The notes: generated by a model from the letters alone, not told the origin. A stretch of 40,255 bases of DNA from Deinococcus phoenicis (GCF_000599865.1 NZ_JHAC01000058.1:1-40255); one strand, 5' to 3'. Shown: positions 15,731 through 24,094, numbered from the stretch's first letter. Numbers and translations: made by a program.

Positions 15731-16237
15731 ATGACACCGAAAAAAGACGGTACGGAGCTGCTGAGAGTCAGAATCAGCAGCGATGTTGCGGCCTTCCTGA
15801 AAGCGAAAGCCGATGTGGCGGGGATGCCCGTGACTGAGCTGGGAGGTGCGCTGCTGGAGTACGCGGCTCAGGCTGAGGCCAACGAGGAGGGCGAGGCGCT
15901 GGTCCTGCCCACCGTGCGACAGGTGGTGAGGCAGGAACTCAACCTGTTCCTTGAGCGCATCTTCGAGCTTCAGGTCAGGACGTACATGGAAGCGGGAACG
16001 GCCAGGCGGATGGTCCAGGCAGCGATGTACTACGAGACACCGCTGCCACTAGAGAAGATCAAGGCCATTGAGGAAAAGCAATGGGCGATGACGTGGGAAG
16101 CCAGCAGGAAGCACCTTGACGGACTGCTGGAACTGAAGCAGCTCATGGGGTACTCGGAAGGCGTGTTCATGGACAAGAACAGGCGTTTGGCAACTGGAGA
16201 TCGGGAAGAACGAGAGGCCAATCACGGTGAGGTCTGA
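15731..16237 (+). CDS. Ribbon-helix-helix relaxosome accessory protein (MobC/TraJ-like role)
   Basis: 168 residues starting at ATG 15731 with AGAGGGAA just upstream. Residues about 9-48 (LLRVRISSDVAAFLKAKADV onward) fit a ribbon-helix-helix DNA-binding fold: a beta strand, helix, turn and helix. The rest is helical and could mediate oligomerisation or contact with the relaxase. It is the first gene after the oriT-like repeats and is followed 3 bp later by the relaxase. That is the standard layout for a protein that binds oriT and recruits the relaxase. The family assignment rests on fold pattern and position rather than a diagnostic motif. Confidence 0.7.
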   Translation: MTPKKDGTELLRVRISSDVAAFLKAKADVAGMPVTELGGALLEYAAQAEANEEGEALVLPTVRQVVRQELNLFLERIFELQVRTYMEAGTARRMVQAAMYYETPLPLEKIKAIEEKQWAMTWEASRKHLDGLLELKQLMGYSEGVFMDKNRRLATGDREEREANHGEV

Positions 16238-16240
16238 TGA

Positions 16241-16966
16241 ATGCCAAAGGTGATTGACGACGTGCTGGGGAGCCGCCTCGGACGTCGGGGTGGAAAGGTC
16301 AGTCTTTCTGGTCACAGGTCAGCCACTGCTCCCCGCAGTTCGCCTCTCAAAACGGTGGTGAAAGGCCGCTACCGGACCTTGAGCAGCAGGGGACCGAACC
16401 CGGCGAGAGGACGCGCCAGTGGCGTCATGCGGAACATTGACTACATGACGACAAGGCCAGACTTTTCCCATCAGAGAATCAGTCGGGACATGGTTCTCCC
16501 TGACCGCACGATTAACCTTCAGAGTGACCCTGAAAACCGCAAGTCTATCGAGGATGAACTGAAGAATGCAAAAGAGAAGTACATCTACCATCTTATCCTG
16601 AGCAGCGGCGACAAAGCCATGTCGCCCAGGGATGTTGAACTATGGGCAAAAGCTGTACTTCAGGCCCAGGGACTGCACAAGTATTACATGGTGATTCACG
16701 CCGGGGAGCAGGGGCATACCAGCAACCCGCATGCACACGTCATTGTGCGAACAGACACCCGACTCGGTAGGGAAGATTTTTTCAATATGCGTAAGACGGG
16801 CGATGTGGAGCAGCGGTTTGACCGGCGGCTCTTCAGGGTGCTTGAGGAGGATTGGAAGCAGAGGCCTGCCGAAAAATCAGCCTCATCTGGAGGGGGAGCC
16901 AGGGAGGTAGAGGCGGACGAGGAAGAGCGCGGGAAGCGCCGAGGCATGGACATTCAACTGGACTGA
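16241..16966 (+). CDS. Compact MOBP-type relaxase
   Basis: Predicted strand-specific nickase that cuts oriT and stays covalently bound to the 5' end for transfer. IDYMTTRP places a candidate nucleophile at Tyr68, matching the motif I context of VirD2/TraI-like enzymes. The metal-binding histidines are in H-TSNP-H-A-H (His159, His164, His166), preceded by the YYMVIHAGEQ strand. YIYHLILSSGDKAMSPRD is the typical core strand and helix. At 241 residues it is little more than the nuclease domain and lacks the usual long C-terminal part. The ribosome site GGTGAGG precedes ATG 16241. It lies between the RHH gene and virD4 in one operon. Confidence 0.85.
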   Translation: MPKVIDDVLGSRLGRRGGKVSLSGHRSATAPRSSPLKTVVKGRYRTLSSRGPNPARGRASGVMRNIDYMTTRPDFSHQRISRDMVLPDRTINLQSDPENRKSIEDELKNAKEKYIYHLILSSGDKAMSPRDVELWAKAVLQAQGLHKYYMVIHAGEQGHTSNPHAHVIVRTDTRLGREDFFNMRKTGDVEQRFDRRLFRVLEEDWKQRPAEKSASSGGGAREVEADEEERGKRRGMDIQLD

Positions 16967-16991
16967 CCGGGGCTGGAAGAAGGGAGACAGG

Positions 16992-17411
16992 ATGCGTCTG
17001 CAAACCATGTATGTGGATATGAGGCCGACCATCGTGAAATGGCTTGGCATTCTGCTGTTTCTGGCATTCGTTGCGCTGTTCCTTGCCAGTATCAGACCTG
17101 ACCTGCTGCGGGCAGCAGCGGAGGCGAAAGAGGCGTACCTCCAGTCCACCCGGAGCGGTCAGTTTGACCTCGGATATCTGGATCACTGTCTGCGCTCATC
17201 CGCGTGTGTCAAGAGTTTTGTTGTGTCGTGGAGTGTACCCCTCTATGTCAAGTCCTTTGTGCTTGGTGGCATCATTTTTAGCGCGTTCTGTGCTGCTTTC
17301 GGTCTACTGTGGCGGCCTGAGATCATTGCTATGCGTGACACTCGCATAAACGCTGCAAAAGTTGAGGATTCTCGCTTGAAATCGCCCACCGCGCCGAAAG
17401 GGCTGCTATGA
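16992..17411 (+). CDS. Membrane protein upstream of virD4
   Basis: 139 residues with GGGAGACAGG before ATG 16992. Two clear transmembrane segments are visible (about residues 14-34, WLGILLFLAFVALFLAS; and about 82-106 around VKSFVLGGIIFSAFCAAFGL). Between them is a loop with two cysteines (DHCLRSSACVK), probably outside the cytoplasm. The stop overlaps the virD4 start (ATGA), so the products are probably made in fixed ratio. It may help anchor the coupling protein. No family is recognised. Confidence 0.7.
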   Translation: MRLQTMYVDMRPTIVKWLGILLFLAFVALFLASIRPDLLRAAAEAKEAYLQSTRSGQFDLGYLDHCLRSSACVKSFVVSWSVPLYVKSFVLGGIIFSAFCAAFGLLWRPEIIAMRDTRINAAKVEDSRLKSPTAPKGLL

Positions 17412-19147
17412 GAGTCAACTATCCCAGATTCCTACTGCGTTTCTTTCTGGCAATGATGATCGTATGTCTCGCGCTCTATCTCTCGATGTTGGGATTCTGG
17501 CCCATGTCTCTTGCCGTGTTTGTCGCTGGTGCATGGTTTATTTTCAACTTTAAGGACACGGTTGCGGAACGGCGGTACGACGCTCACTTTGCAAACCCCA
17601 AAGAACTTGACAGTCTGACCCGTGACCCGCTGGCTGGCGACGGGGTGATGATTGGTTTTGCTTACAAGGACCTGCTGGCGGTACGCCCTGGCTCAGCCGG
17701 GAAAAAAGAGCTGGGTCATTTCCTGTGGGTCGGCCCGAACCGCTCAGGGAAGGGGCTGAGCATCACCTCGAATCTATTGCAGTGGGAAGGCTCAGCCATC
17801 GTTGTGGACGTGAAGGGAGAAATCTCTGAGGCTACAGCGGGGTACAGGCAGGACGTTCTGGGGCAGAAGGTGTTCATTCTCAATCCGAGCAGCCAAGAGA
17901 AAAGTCACCAGTATGACCCCTTCACGGAACTGGCAACCGACGAGCAGGTGTTCAGTGCGGCGACGGCCTTCATGAACCCGAACCAGGACGGCGAGAACGC
18001 GGTCTTCGCTCAGCGGGCTTCTGCCGCGCTGGCCGCGATCATCCGGGCCGCGAAGGTCAAAAACTGGCCGGTCATCCCGACCATTGACGCCCTGCTTTAC
18101 CACCCCGACGGCATGAGGGGAGCTGCGCTGGCGCTACGGCAGTTGGACGACCGGATGATTAACAAGTGGCTGAATGCCTTCCTGTCGAAAGACCCTGACA
18201 AGATGGACTGGGAAGCCGCCGCCAGCGACCGATTCCTCAACAACTCATGGCAGCGACTGGTCACGGCGGCCCAGTATCTAACCACCGACGGTGTGATTCA
18301 CATGACGGGGGGGAGTGACTTCAGGGCTGCTGATCTGATGGACGGACGGGTCACGGTGTACCTCGTGTTCCGTGAGTCCGAGCTTGACCTGACCCTGCCG
18401 CTGTTCAACCTCGTGGTGGACGCGATGGTGCGCGCCGTGCTGCGGAAGTACGACATGAACGTGCCCCACTACAGCACAAAGGGCACAAAGGTTCTCGGCG
18501 TCTTTGACGAGGCGTACCGGGCCACCCCCCATGCCCTGCCGGATTACAGCGCCACCGTTTCAGGACGCGGCATCTATCTGTGCATCTATGTCCAGAGCAT
18601 CGCGCAGTTGACGGACAAGTGGGGCAAGGCCGGAAAGACAACCCTGCTCGATAACGTCCACACCAAGATTTTCCTGCCGTCGGTGGACCGCAACGAAGCG
18701 GACAGGGACAGCACGGCGAGCTTTGTCTCCAGCTCGTGCGGTCAGTACATGGTGGAAGATCGGGGCATTCACAAGCAGGAACACGGACACGAACTGTCCA
18801 GCAACGTGCGCCTGACGCAGCGCGAACTCATCACGGCCAGCGAGTTTGGGCAACTGCCGCCGACCCGCAGCGTGGTGATCACGAACGAGCTTCCGCCGAT
18901 CCTGGCGCACCGGCTGGAGCCTTGGCGCTTCCGGGCCTTCGAGGAAGCCAGGCTGTACTCCCTCCCGGAACTTCCAGAGAAGGGCGAGGTGGTCAGGCAG
19001 AGCGTGGAACTGCCCGGTCTGCCCACGAAGGAGCTTCGGGACGAGAAAAAGCCGAAGGCTAAGGTCAGACCCAAAGTGAAGCCAGCCGTGAGTCTGGAGA
19101 ACCAGGGTGAGCGAGGAGAGGAGCCGGAAGTTCTGGGATTCCGTTGA
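17408..19147 (+). CDS. virD4: VirD4/TraG-type coupling ATPase
   Basis: 579 residues. This inner-membrane hexameric ATPase brings the relaxase-DNA complex to the secretion channel. Two N-terminal transmembrane helices (about 10-50) precede the nucleotide-binding domain. Walker A is GPNRSGKG at 109-116 and Walker B is VFDEA with Asp367-Glu368. The block following Walker B (PDYSATVSGRGIYLCIYVQS) is characteristic of the T4SS-DNA transfer family. The C-terminus is Lys/Glu-rich. It starts inside the stop codon of the membrane protein before it and is the last gene of the mobilisation operon, ending 36 bp before the left inverted repeat of the defence cassette. Confidence 0.93.
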   Translation: MRVNYPRFLLRFFLAMMIVCLALYLSMLGFWPMSLAVFVAGAWFIFNFKDTVAERRYDAHFANPKELDSLTRDPLAGDGVMIGFAYKDLLAVRPGSAGKKELGHFLWVGPNRSGKGLSITSNLLQWEGSAIVVDVKGEISEATAGYRQDVLGQKVFILNPSSQEKSHQYDPFTELATDEQVFSAATAFMNPNQDGENAVFAQRASAALAAIIRAAKVKNWPVIPTIDALLYHPDGMRGAALALRQLDDRMINKWLNAFLSKDPDKMDWEAAASDRFLNNSWQRLVTAAQYLTTDGVIHMTGGSDFRAADLMDGRVTVYLVFRESELDLTLPLFNLVVDAMVRAVLRKYDMNVPHYSTKGTKVLGVFDEAYRATPHALPDYSATVSGRGIYLCIYVQSIAQLTDKWGKAGKTTLLDNVHTKIFLPSVDRNEADRDSTASFVSSSCGQYMVEDRGIHKQEHGHELSSNVRLTQRELITASEFGQLPPTRSVVITNELPPILAHRLEPWRFRAFEEARLYSLPELPEKGEVVRQSVELPGLPTKELRDEKKPKAKVRPKVKPAVSLENQGERGEEPEVLGFR

Positions 19148-19182
19148 GGCCGAGCTTCCTGTGGAAGCCCGTGTCAAAGCAA

Positions 19183-19283
19183 GGTGTCAGGGAGGCTGCC
19201 GTAAGGCGCGACAGTGAATGAGTGTCGTTCTAGACGGCCTTCTTCCTTGGCGGCCTAAAATTTCTGGAGCTTGTCTTATCCCC
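19183..19283 (+). repeat. Left inverted repeat of the CBASS cassette
   Basis: Bases 19183-19275 are identical to the reverse complement of 21016-21108. After one mismatch at 19276 the match continues to 19283. It starts GGTGTCAGGGAGG and contains an internal palindrome, CGACA-9 nt-TGTCG. The stretch 19284-19347 that follows holds only the terminator hairpin of the SLATT gene. Confidence 0.9.
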
Positions 19284-19327
19284 TAGCTGGCCCCTGTGGG
19301 TGGTGGCTGCAACACTCTAGCCAAAAG

Positions 19328-19340
19328 CTTTGTACCAAAG
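19328..19340 (-). terminator. Possible terminator after the SLATT gene
   Basis: CTTTG (19328-19332), TAC and CAAAG (19336-19340) form a short perfect hairpin. Read leftward it is followed by GCTTTTGG. The stem is short and AT-rich, so it would be a weak terminator. Confidence 0.4.
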
Positions 19341-19347
19341 TGCTAAA

Positions 19348-19932
19348 TCAAGGTGAATCTTTTGTGCCTGTTTTACGAAGCTTTTCAGGCAAAAAAACAT
19401 CTATCTCGTGATCGCTGAAAGTAAGCTCTTCATTAACTTTCAAGGCTCGCTGCGCCTGAGAATAAGCCTTACTGTTTGTAGCGGGTGTGCTGTCGTAGAT
19501 AGCATTTAGCTCTGACTGAAGTTCATCTCTTCTCTTGCGTATAAGCTCCTCGTTAACATCGCCAGTGCGAATATCCGTAAGAAGAGAAAAATAACTTTCT
19601 CGGATACCCCATAACTTGCTGGCAGCATCCTTATGCTTCTGTCCCAATTCACCTAAGTTTACATCCTTACTGTAGGTGTTAATAGCTAATAATATTGTTG
19701 ATGTAATGGCAGCCACAATAGCACCAGCATTACCTAAATTGCCAATTTTAGTTAATTCGGTAATAATGCCACCAGTTGTTATTGCGGATAGTATGATCTG
19801 CCAAAGCTTCAAAGTAGAAAGCTTAGAAAGAATGATATCTGCTGCTTTCTCATGCGTCTTATGGGAGTAGACGACCCTACCAAAGCACTCACGTATCTGT
19901 GCTTCTAAAGTTTCAGTCTTAATGTTGCTCAT
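19348..19932 (-). CDS. SLATT-domain membrane effector (CBASS)
   Basis: 194 residues. Two adjacent transmembrane segments (about residues 40-85: LWQIILSAITTGGIITELTK, then NAGAIVAAITSTILLAINTY) sit between cytoplasmic helices. This is the layout of SLATT proteins, predicted pore-forming effectors that associate with nucleotidyltransferases of the SMODS class. On activation by the cyclic nucleotide signal such a protein would disrupt the membrane and kill or arrest the infected cell. Its ATG overlaps the stop of the nucleotidyltransferase gene (ATGA), confirming a single operon. The DNA is AT-rich relative to the plasmid. Family recognition is from topology and partner gene. Confidence 0.85.
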   Translation of the reverse strand: MSNIKTETLEAQIRECFGRVVYSHKTHEKAADIILSKLSTLKLWQIILSAITTGGIITELTKIGNLGNAGAIVAAITSTILLAINTYSKDVNLGELGQKHKDAASKLWGIRESYFSLLTDIRTGDVNEELIRKRRDELQSELNAIYDSTPATNSKAYSQAQRALKVNEELTFSDHEIDVFLPEKLRKTGTKDSP

Positions 19933-20804
19933 GGACTACTGTATTTACTGCCAAAGATTTCACGCCACTTTCCTCTGGCAGTATAAGACATATTATCGCT
20001 GTCATATTTTATGGCTTCTAAGCTGATGTTGTAACAACGCTTCGCCTTATACTGAAAACTTCCAATAGACCAGACGGGATCACCACTCCCAGGCGCAGAC
20101 CAATAGGTCTGTGTATCATTCTGGTTGGATAGGTAGAGGAAAAAGTCCCTTACCATCCAATCATAATAGACATAAGATTTTTCCCGATGCTCCCATGTTT
20201 CGATAAACCTATACGCAAGAGTGTCTATCAGAAGGCTTTTTATGGGAACCTGCCACTCATGCTTCCACGCTCTCATCATTCTACACAATCGGCGCAGGTT
20301 GCCACCGTATAAGGCGTCTCTTGCTTTGATCGCTTGAATCTCTGGCTTGGGATCAGTCTTCTTCCAAGTCCCGCCCCCGTTAGAATCTGGATAGGTGTAA
20401 CTGTCGTCCTTATTTATAAATGCAGGAAGAATTTCAAATTTTACCCCATCCGTGAATGGAACAACAACAACTTGCCCATCTCCACCTACCGAAGTGACAG
20501 AATAGGTATTTTGAATTGATGTTCTAATCGCCTGCAAAAGAGCAGACTGTCCGTTTCCGGCATATCCGTTGAATCTCTCGTAAACTGAATAGGGAAGCTG
20601 AAACAACACGTCGAGATCGCTGGCACCAATTGCGGTGTTGCGACCATATGAGCCAACATAGAAGCTATGGCTTGTTTCCGAATCTACGCCCCAGAAATCA
20701 AGGTTTAGACGCCTTGTTATTCTTCGATAGCGATAAGATATGTCGCTTTGATTTGGAACTATTAAGTTATCGCAGAAAATTCTGAAATTTTCTCCTACGC
20801 CCAT
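19929..20804 (-). CDS. CD-NTase (SMODS nucleotidyltransferase) of a CBASS system
   Basis: 291 residues. Predicted cGAS/DncV-like enzyme that makes a cyclic oligonucleotide alarm signal on phage infection. The polymerase-beta fold signature is clear: Gly51-Ser52 followed by DLD (Asp63, Asp65) and the third acidic residue Glu124 in KFEILPAF. The C-terminal helical part (KARDALYGGNLRRLCRMMRA, then WKHEWQVPIKSLLIDTLAYR) is typical of the SMODS group. Start ATG 20804 follows AAAGGATGG. With only an effector partner and no Cap2/Cap3 genes, the set corresponds to a minimal two-gene (type I) CBASS. The nucleotide made cannot be told from sequence. Confidence 0.9.
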   Translation of the reverse strand: MGVGENFRIFCDNLIVPNQSDISYRYRRITRRLNLDFWGVDSETSHSFYVGSYGRNTAIGASDLDVLFQLPYSVYERFNGYAGNGQSALLQAIRTSIQNTYSVTSVGGDGQVVVVPFTDGVKFEILPAFINKDDSYTYPDSNGGGTWKKTDPKPEIQAIKARDALYGGNLRRLCRMMRAWKHEWQVPIKSLLIDTLAYRFIETWEHREKSYVYYDWMVRDFFLYLSNQNDTQTYWSAPGSGDPVWSIGSFQYKAKRCYNISLEAIKYDSDNMSYTARGKWREIFGSKYSSP

Positions 20805-21015
20805 TTCAACCCATCCTTTACTTTTACAAACTGAAAACGGTCATACATGGGGGTGCAAACGCTTCACAGCTAGACTTGCGTCAGGCTCTAGCTCTGACAG
20901 GAGTTTTATCAGCCGGTCAATCGAAAAGCACCATCCATCCGTACTCGCCCTCGGCTTGAGGCCCGCAGTGAATCATAACGGGTGAGAGTCTAGGCGCTCG
21001 GCCTAGGGGGGATAG
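20805..21015. other. Cassette leader between CD-NTase and right repeat
   Basis: About 210 bp that must hold the promoter of the CBASS operon. The only strong structure is a palindrome, CTAGGC-gctcg-GCCTAG, at 20990-21006. No -35/-10 pair with good spacing is evident. Short leftward frames exist but are broken and not supportable as genes. Confidence 0.4.
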
Positions 21016-21108
21016 GACAAGCTCCAGAAATTTTAGGCCGCCAAGGAAGAAGGCCGTCTAGAACGACACTCATTCACTGTCGCGCCTTACGGCAGCCTCC
21101 CTGACACC
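21016..21108 (-). repeat. Right inverted repeat of the CBASS cassette
   Basis: Perfect reverse complement of 19183-19275. It ends 18 bp before the shared 18-bp promoter motif of the next transfer operon, so the insertion left that promoter intact. Confidence 0.9.
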
Positions 21109-21126
21109 CCCAAGCACGGTCTGACT

Positions 21127-21149
21127 GATACTTATGTTAATATCCATAT
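21127..21149 (+). promoter_or_regulatory. Shared T4SS promoter motif with leaderless -10
   Basis: GATACTTATGTTAATATC (21127-21144) is identical to 27153-27170. It contains TAATAT (21138-21143), 6 nt before the ATG at 21150. That position suits a -10 box of a leaderless transcript. The outer GATA and TATC form an inverted pair, so it may also be a regulator's binding site. Confidence 0.7.
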
Positions 21150-22259
21150 ATGGGCAGAATCAAAGTGGTGGTGCTGACGGCACTGCTTCTTACTGGCGCG
21201 GGCAGGGTGCAGGCTCAACGACAGGGCACCGTGCAGCAGGGCGCGCAGAGGACCTTTACGGTCAGTGACCTCACGAACGACAAGCTGGGGCGCATTGTGG
21301 CGAGCAGCAATTTCCAGGTGTCCATCACCCTGCCCGGTGAAATCCAGAACGTCGGGGTGAACGCCAGCAAGCAGTCTGCTCTTGTCCCCACGGTGGACAA
21401 GAGCGACGGGCGCGTGATCTACCTCGATGTGCTGAAGCCGGGCGGTTTTGCCACCCTGAATATCCGACTGGTCAACGAGGGGGGGGAACCACTCATCCTG
21501 AAGATGACCGTCGAGCTTTCTGACGCAACCAGTGGTGTCCTGACCTACACCATCACGCAGGGGAGCCAGGCGCGGAGCGCACCTATGCCCTTAGCAGCGG
21601 GGCCAGCACCAACCGCCCCAACGCGGCCTGCAAGTGCCACTACGCGACCCACGATGACCCCGGCAGCATCACCACAGCCAGCCAGGCCAGGGGCGGCCAC
21701 CACAGCCTCTCCGCGGCCCGCGACGACCACCCCCCGCCCCAGCCTCCCGACCAGCACTCCGGCGCGGGCTGCGGCAGTCCCCACCCAGCTCGTGCCGCTC
21801 CCGGCCACCCCGCCGCAGAACACGCGGCTCGTGCCCGCAGCTCAGCCCGGTACTCCGGCGCGGCCTGTGACCACGACCCGCGCCGTGCAGGGCACCACCT
21901 CCACGAACGTACAGGACGGCCTCCGCATGGATGTTGCCCTCGCACCCGGTCAGACCGGGACCACTCGCACCTTGACCTACCGGGTGCGGGACGCGGCCAG
22001 CACGGACAATATCGCCTACATTCTGATGCCCACAGCGACCGTGCGTGGCGGCGGGCGGAGCGTGGCAAGCAGCGTGACCATCACGCCGAACGTTCCTCAG
22101 CCGGTCACAAGCAGCGGCGTCCAGGGCACCATCAAGCTGGACGTGACGAAGCTCTCCAGGGACGAAACCACGGTGCTGCTGTTCGAGGTGCGCCCGGTGG
22201 ATACCAAGTTGCAGAGGCCACTGAACACCAAGTACGTCGGTGTGGTGGTGAAACTGTGA
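21150..22259 (+). CDS. Secreted two-domain protein with Pro/Thr-rich linker
   Basis: 369 residues. A signal peptide covers about 1-22 (VVVLTALLLTGAGRVQA, cleavage after QA). An N-terminal beta-rich domain (to about 130) is followed by a linker of about 110 residues made mostly of Pro, Thr, Ala and Arg, then a C-terminal beta-rich domain. The linker is typical of proteins that span or decorate an envelope. It is the first gene of a three-gene operon of exported proteins inside the conjugation region, with a promoter motif shared with the pilin operon. It may be an outer channel or adhesin component of the transfer system. No VirB family can be assigned. Confidence 0.75.
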   Translation: MGRIKVVVLTALLLTGAGRVQAQRQGTVQQGAQRTFTVSDLTNDKLGRIVASSNFQVSITLPGEIQNVGVNASKQSALVPTVDKSDGRVIYLDVLKPGGFATLNIRLVNEGGEPLILKMTVELSDATSGVLTYTITQGSQARSAPMPLAAGPAPTAPTRPASATTRPTMTPAASPQPARPGAATTASPRPATTTPRPSLPTSTPARAAAVPTQLVPLPATPPQNTRLVPAAQPGTPARPVTTTRAVQGTTSTNVQDGLRMDVALAPGQTGTTRTLTYRVRDAASTDNIAYILMPTATVRGGGRSVASSVTITPNVPQPVTSSGVQGTIKLDVTKLSRDETTVLLFEVRPVDTKLQRPLNTKYVGVVVKL

Positions 22260-23623
22260 AGAAGGCCCTCCTTCTGGGAGGTGTCCTAACCATTGCAGCG
22301 GTTGCCTCGGCTCAAGATGTACCGGACTACAGCCAGCGAAACAACATCTATTCCTCAACCCGACTGACGCCGGTTCCCCATGCCCGGTTTATGAACGCCT
22401 CTGCGTTTAAGGCATACAAGAAGTGCGTGGCGCAGCAGGGGGGGCAGACCTGTAAGAATTACGAGTTCAGCGCGCCCTACAGTCTTGACTCCGAAACCCT
22501 CAAGGTGGCGACCAAGCTCCGCGCCGCATGGCAGCGCCTTGAAGATCGTTTCTTCTGGCGGGCCATGACCCGCTTGAACAACCCGGCAATGGTGCTGACC
22601 CACTGTTATGTGGACTGGAGCAGCGGCCAGGACAAGACCCAGCCCGCTCACTTCACTCTGAACGTGGACAGGAGCATGTCCCCGAAGGAGCTTGCCGGGA
22701 AGATTGCTGAGCAGCAGCCCGACGACAGAATGTGGCTGGACAGCTACGGCGTCATTCCCCAGGTTCCGAACAAGGACTACTGCGAAGGGCTGAACATGGA
22801 CTGGACACCCATGTATCTGCCCGGCACGTGTGTCTACCTTGCCGGAGCGAAGCTGTTTTGCATCGAGGGCGACAAGCCGAGCCTCAACCCGCTGGCGCCG
22901 AAGCCCATCGGGTTCAGGGAGGACCTCGCGGTCGAACGGGTGAGGAAGGCCATCAAGGAGGCCCACAGCACCTATCTGAAGGAGTACGCCCAGGACGTGA
23001 GTAGGGCGCTGCTTCCCAATGGCAAGTTCAGCCCGCTCCCGTGGACAGGCATCAATACGGCCATCATCGCGCCGACCATGACCCTCAAGCCTGATCTGAC
23101 CTTCCTTAAGGACAAGGCGCAGGAGGCTGGAAACAGCCTTGGCGGGGTGTTCAGAGGAACAGCCTATCCGTACTACCTTCAGGGCCTCAGTGGCCCGTCC
23201 CTGGCCCTCAGAGCGCACCTTCTTCCCAAGACGAACGACGTGCTGGGGCTTCCGAATCCCCCCGGCGTCTGGAAGCTGGAGGAGTTCAAGCGGCGCTTCC
23301 CCCTGAACAATCCGGCAATGTACGAGCGGTTCGGCTATACCTCTCTGTTCCAAGTATGGAATGAGGTCAAGCCGCGTCTGCTTCCTGAACCGGCGTCGGC
23401 CAAGCCACTCCGCCAGATGATCTACATGGCAGCCGGGGGCAACGTCTACCTTCCCAACTTGGTGCCGGTTCCCGTCCCCGCCCCCATGTTGCTCCTGGAG
23501 TTTGCCGCTGGCCTGCCCTATACCGGGCCGCAGAGCCGCTTTACCTGGGTCAGCGTGGGCGAGGGGTACGAAGTCCCCCGCGTGAACGGCGTCCCTGCTG
23601 GATACGGAGCCATCACGAAATGA
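22256..23623 (+). CDS. Exported cysteine-containing transfer-operon protein
   Basis: 455 residues starting at GTG 22256, overlapping the previous stop. A signal peptide covers about 1-20 (ALLLGGVLTIAAVASA). The mature protein has six cysteines (two in KKCVAQQGGQTC, one in THCYVDW, then DYC, GTC and FC). They could form disulfides, as in exported conjugation proteins such as TraU, but similarity to TraU is not demonstrable by eye. It is coupled on both sides by 4-bp overlaps, so it belongs to the same complex or pathway as its neighbours. Function unknown. Confidence 0.75.
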   Translation: MKKALLLGGVLTIAAVASAQDVPDYSQRNNIYSSTRLTPVPHARFMNASAFKAYKKCVAQQGGQTCKNYEFSAPYSLDSETLKVATKLRAAWQRLEDRFFWRAMTRLNNPAMVLTHCYVDWSSGQDKTQPAHFTLNVDRSMSPKELAGKIAEQQPDDRMWLDSYGVIPQVPNKDYCEGLNMDWTPMYLPGTCVYLAGAKLFCIEGDKPSLNPLAPKPIGFREDLAVERVRKAIKEAHSTYLKEYAQDVSRALLPNGKFSPLPWTGINTAIIAPTMTLKPDLTFLKDKAQEAGNSLGGVFRGTAYPYYLQGLSGPSLALRAHLLPKTNDVLGLPNPPGVWKLEEFKRRFPLNNPAMYERFGYTSLFQVWNEVKPRLLPEPASAKPLRQMIYMAAGGNVYLPNLVPVPVPAPMLLLEFAAGLPYTGPQSRFTWVSVGEGYEVPRVNGVPAGYGAITK

Positions 23624-24060
23624 AGCGGGTTCTTGTCGTCTCAGTCGCAGCCGCCGCCTTCGTGAGCGCCGCAGCACAGACCCAGCCGCCCAAAATGGAA
23701 CGGACCAGCGACACAGGTGCCGTGCTGGCCCTGATGAAAGGCCAGGTGGATATGTACGGCGATCAGTTTGGAAGTGTGCAGTTCCAGCGGGGCATTCTGA
23801 GCCTCTTGCAGAGCAGGGCGATCACAGTCAGGGTTCTGACCAGTCCGGCCAGCGCCCCGAACATGAAGCCCCTCAAGGCGCTGGGGGCCAAGGTGAATAC
23901 CCTGCCCAGCCGGTTTACCGGGAGCATGGTGATTGTGCAGGGCAAGGCCGTCATCCTTCCGCTCAAGCAGGGCGGTTTTGCCGTGATGCGGGGGCCTGCG
24001 GAGATCGGCCAGATGCAGGGCCTGATGGAGCAGTATTGGCGCGTCTCCAGGCCGTACTGA
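23620..24060 (+). CDS. Exported PLD-like protein lacking the HKD motif
   Basis: 146 residues. A signal peptide covers about 1-19 (VLVVSVAAAAFVSAAA). The mature part resembles a single phospholipase D-type nuclease domain: LLQSRAITVRVLTSP, then KALGAKVNTL, then a strand where the HxKxxxxD motif should be. Here that site reads TGSMVIVQ, so the catalytic His, Lys and Asp are all missing. A second protein of the same kind is encoded at 32902-33384. A binding or structural role in the transfer channel is more likely than nuclease activity. The start overlaps the previous stop (ATGA). Confidence 0.6.
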   Translation: MKRVLVVSVAAAAFVSAAAQTQPPKMERTSDTGAVLALMKGQVDMYGDQFGSVQFQRGILSLLQSRAITVRVLTSPASAPNMKPLKALGAKVNTLPSRFTGSMVIVQGKAVILPLKQGGFAVMRGPAEIGQMQGLMEQYWRVSRPY

Positions 24061-24094
24061 TCGCCTCTCCTCCGGCGCGGCTCGAACAGAGACT

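Larger units (their letters stand above)
19183..21108. mobile_element. CBASS-carrying cassette bounded by long inverted repeats
   Basis: A 1.9-kb unit delimited by 93-bp perfect inverted repeats (19183-19275 and 21016-21108), with an imperfect extension inward. Inside are two overlapping leftward genes for a CD-NTase and a SLATT effector, in DNA markedly more AT-rich than the plasmid. No transposase or recombinase gene is inside, and I see no target duplication at the edges. It interrupts the space between virD4 and the next transfer operon. It looks like a non-autonomous transposable cassette; transposition is not demonstrated. Confidence 0.7.

Noticed and set aside
15321..15734. Open frame overlapping the 14851 gene stop (137 codons)
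   Set aside because: Unnatural residue composition, and it runs through the oriT repeats (the DKDKDK run is just GGACAAGG repeats translated).
20805..20980. Leftward short frames that could be a small regulator or transposase remnant
   Set aside because: Frames are broken and short, without ribosome sites or recognisable motifs.
19170..21120. Target-site duplication flanking the CBASS cassette
   Set aside because: Flanks read caaagcaa on the left and cccaagcac on the right; no direct repeat abuts the repeat ends.
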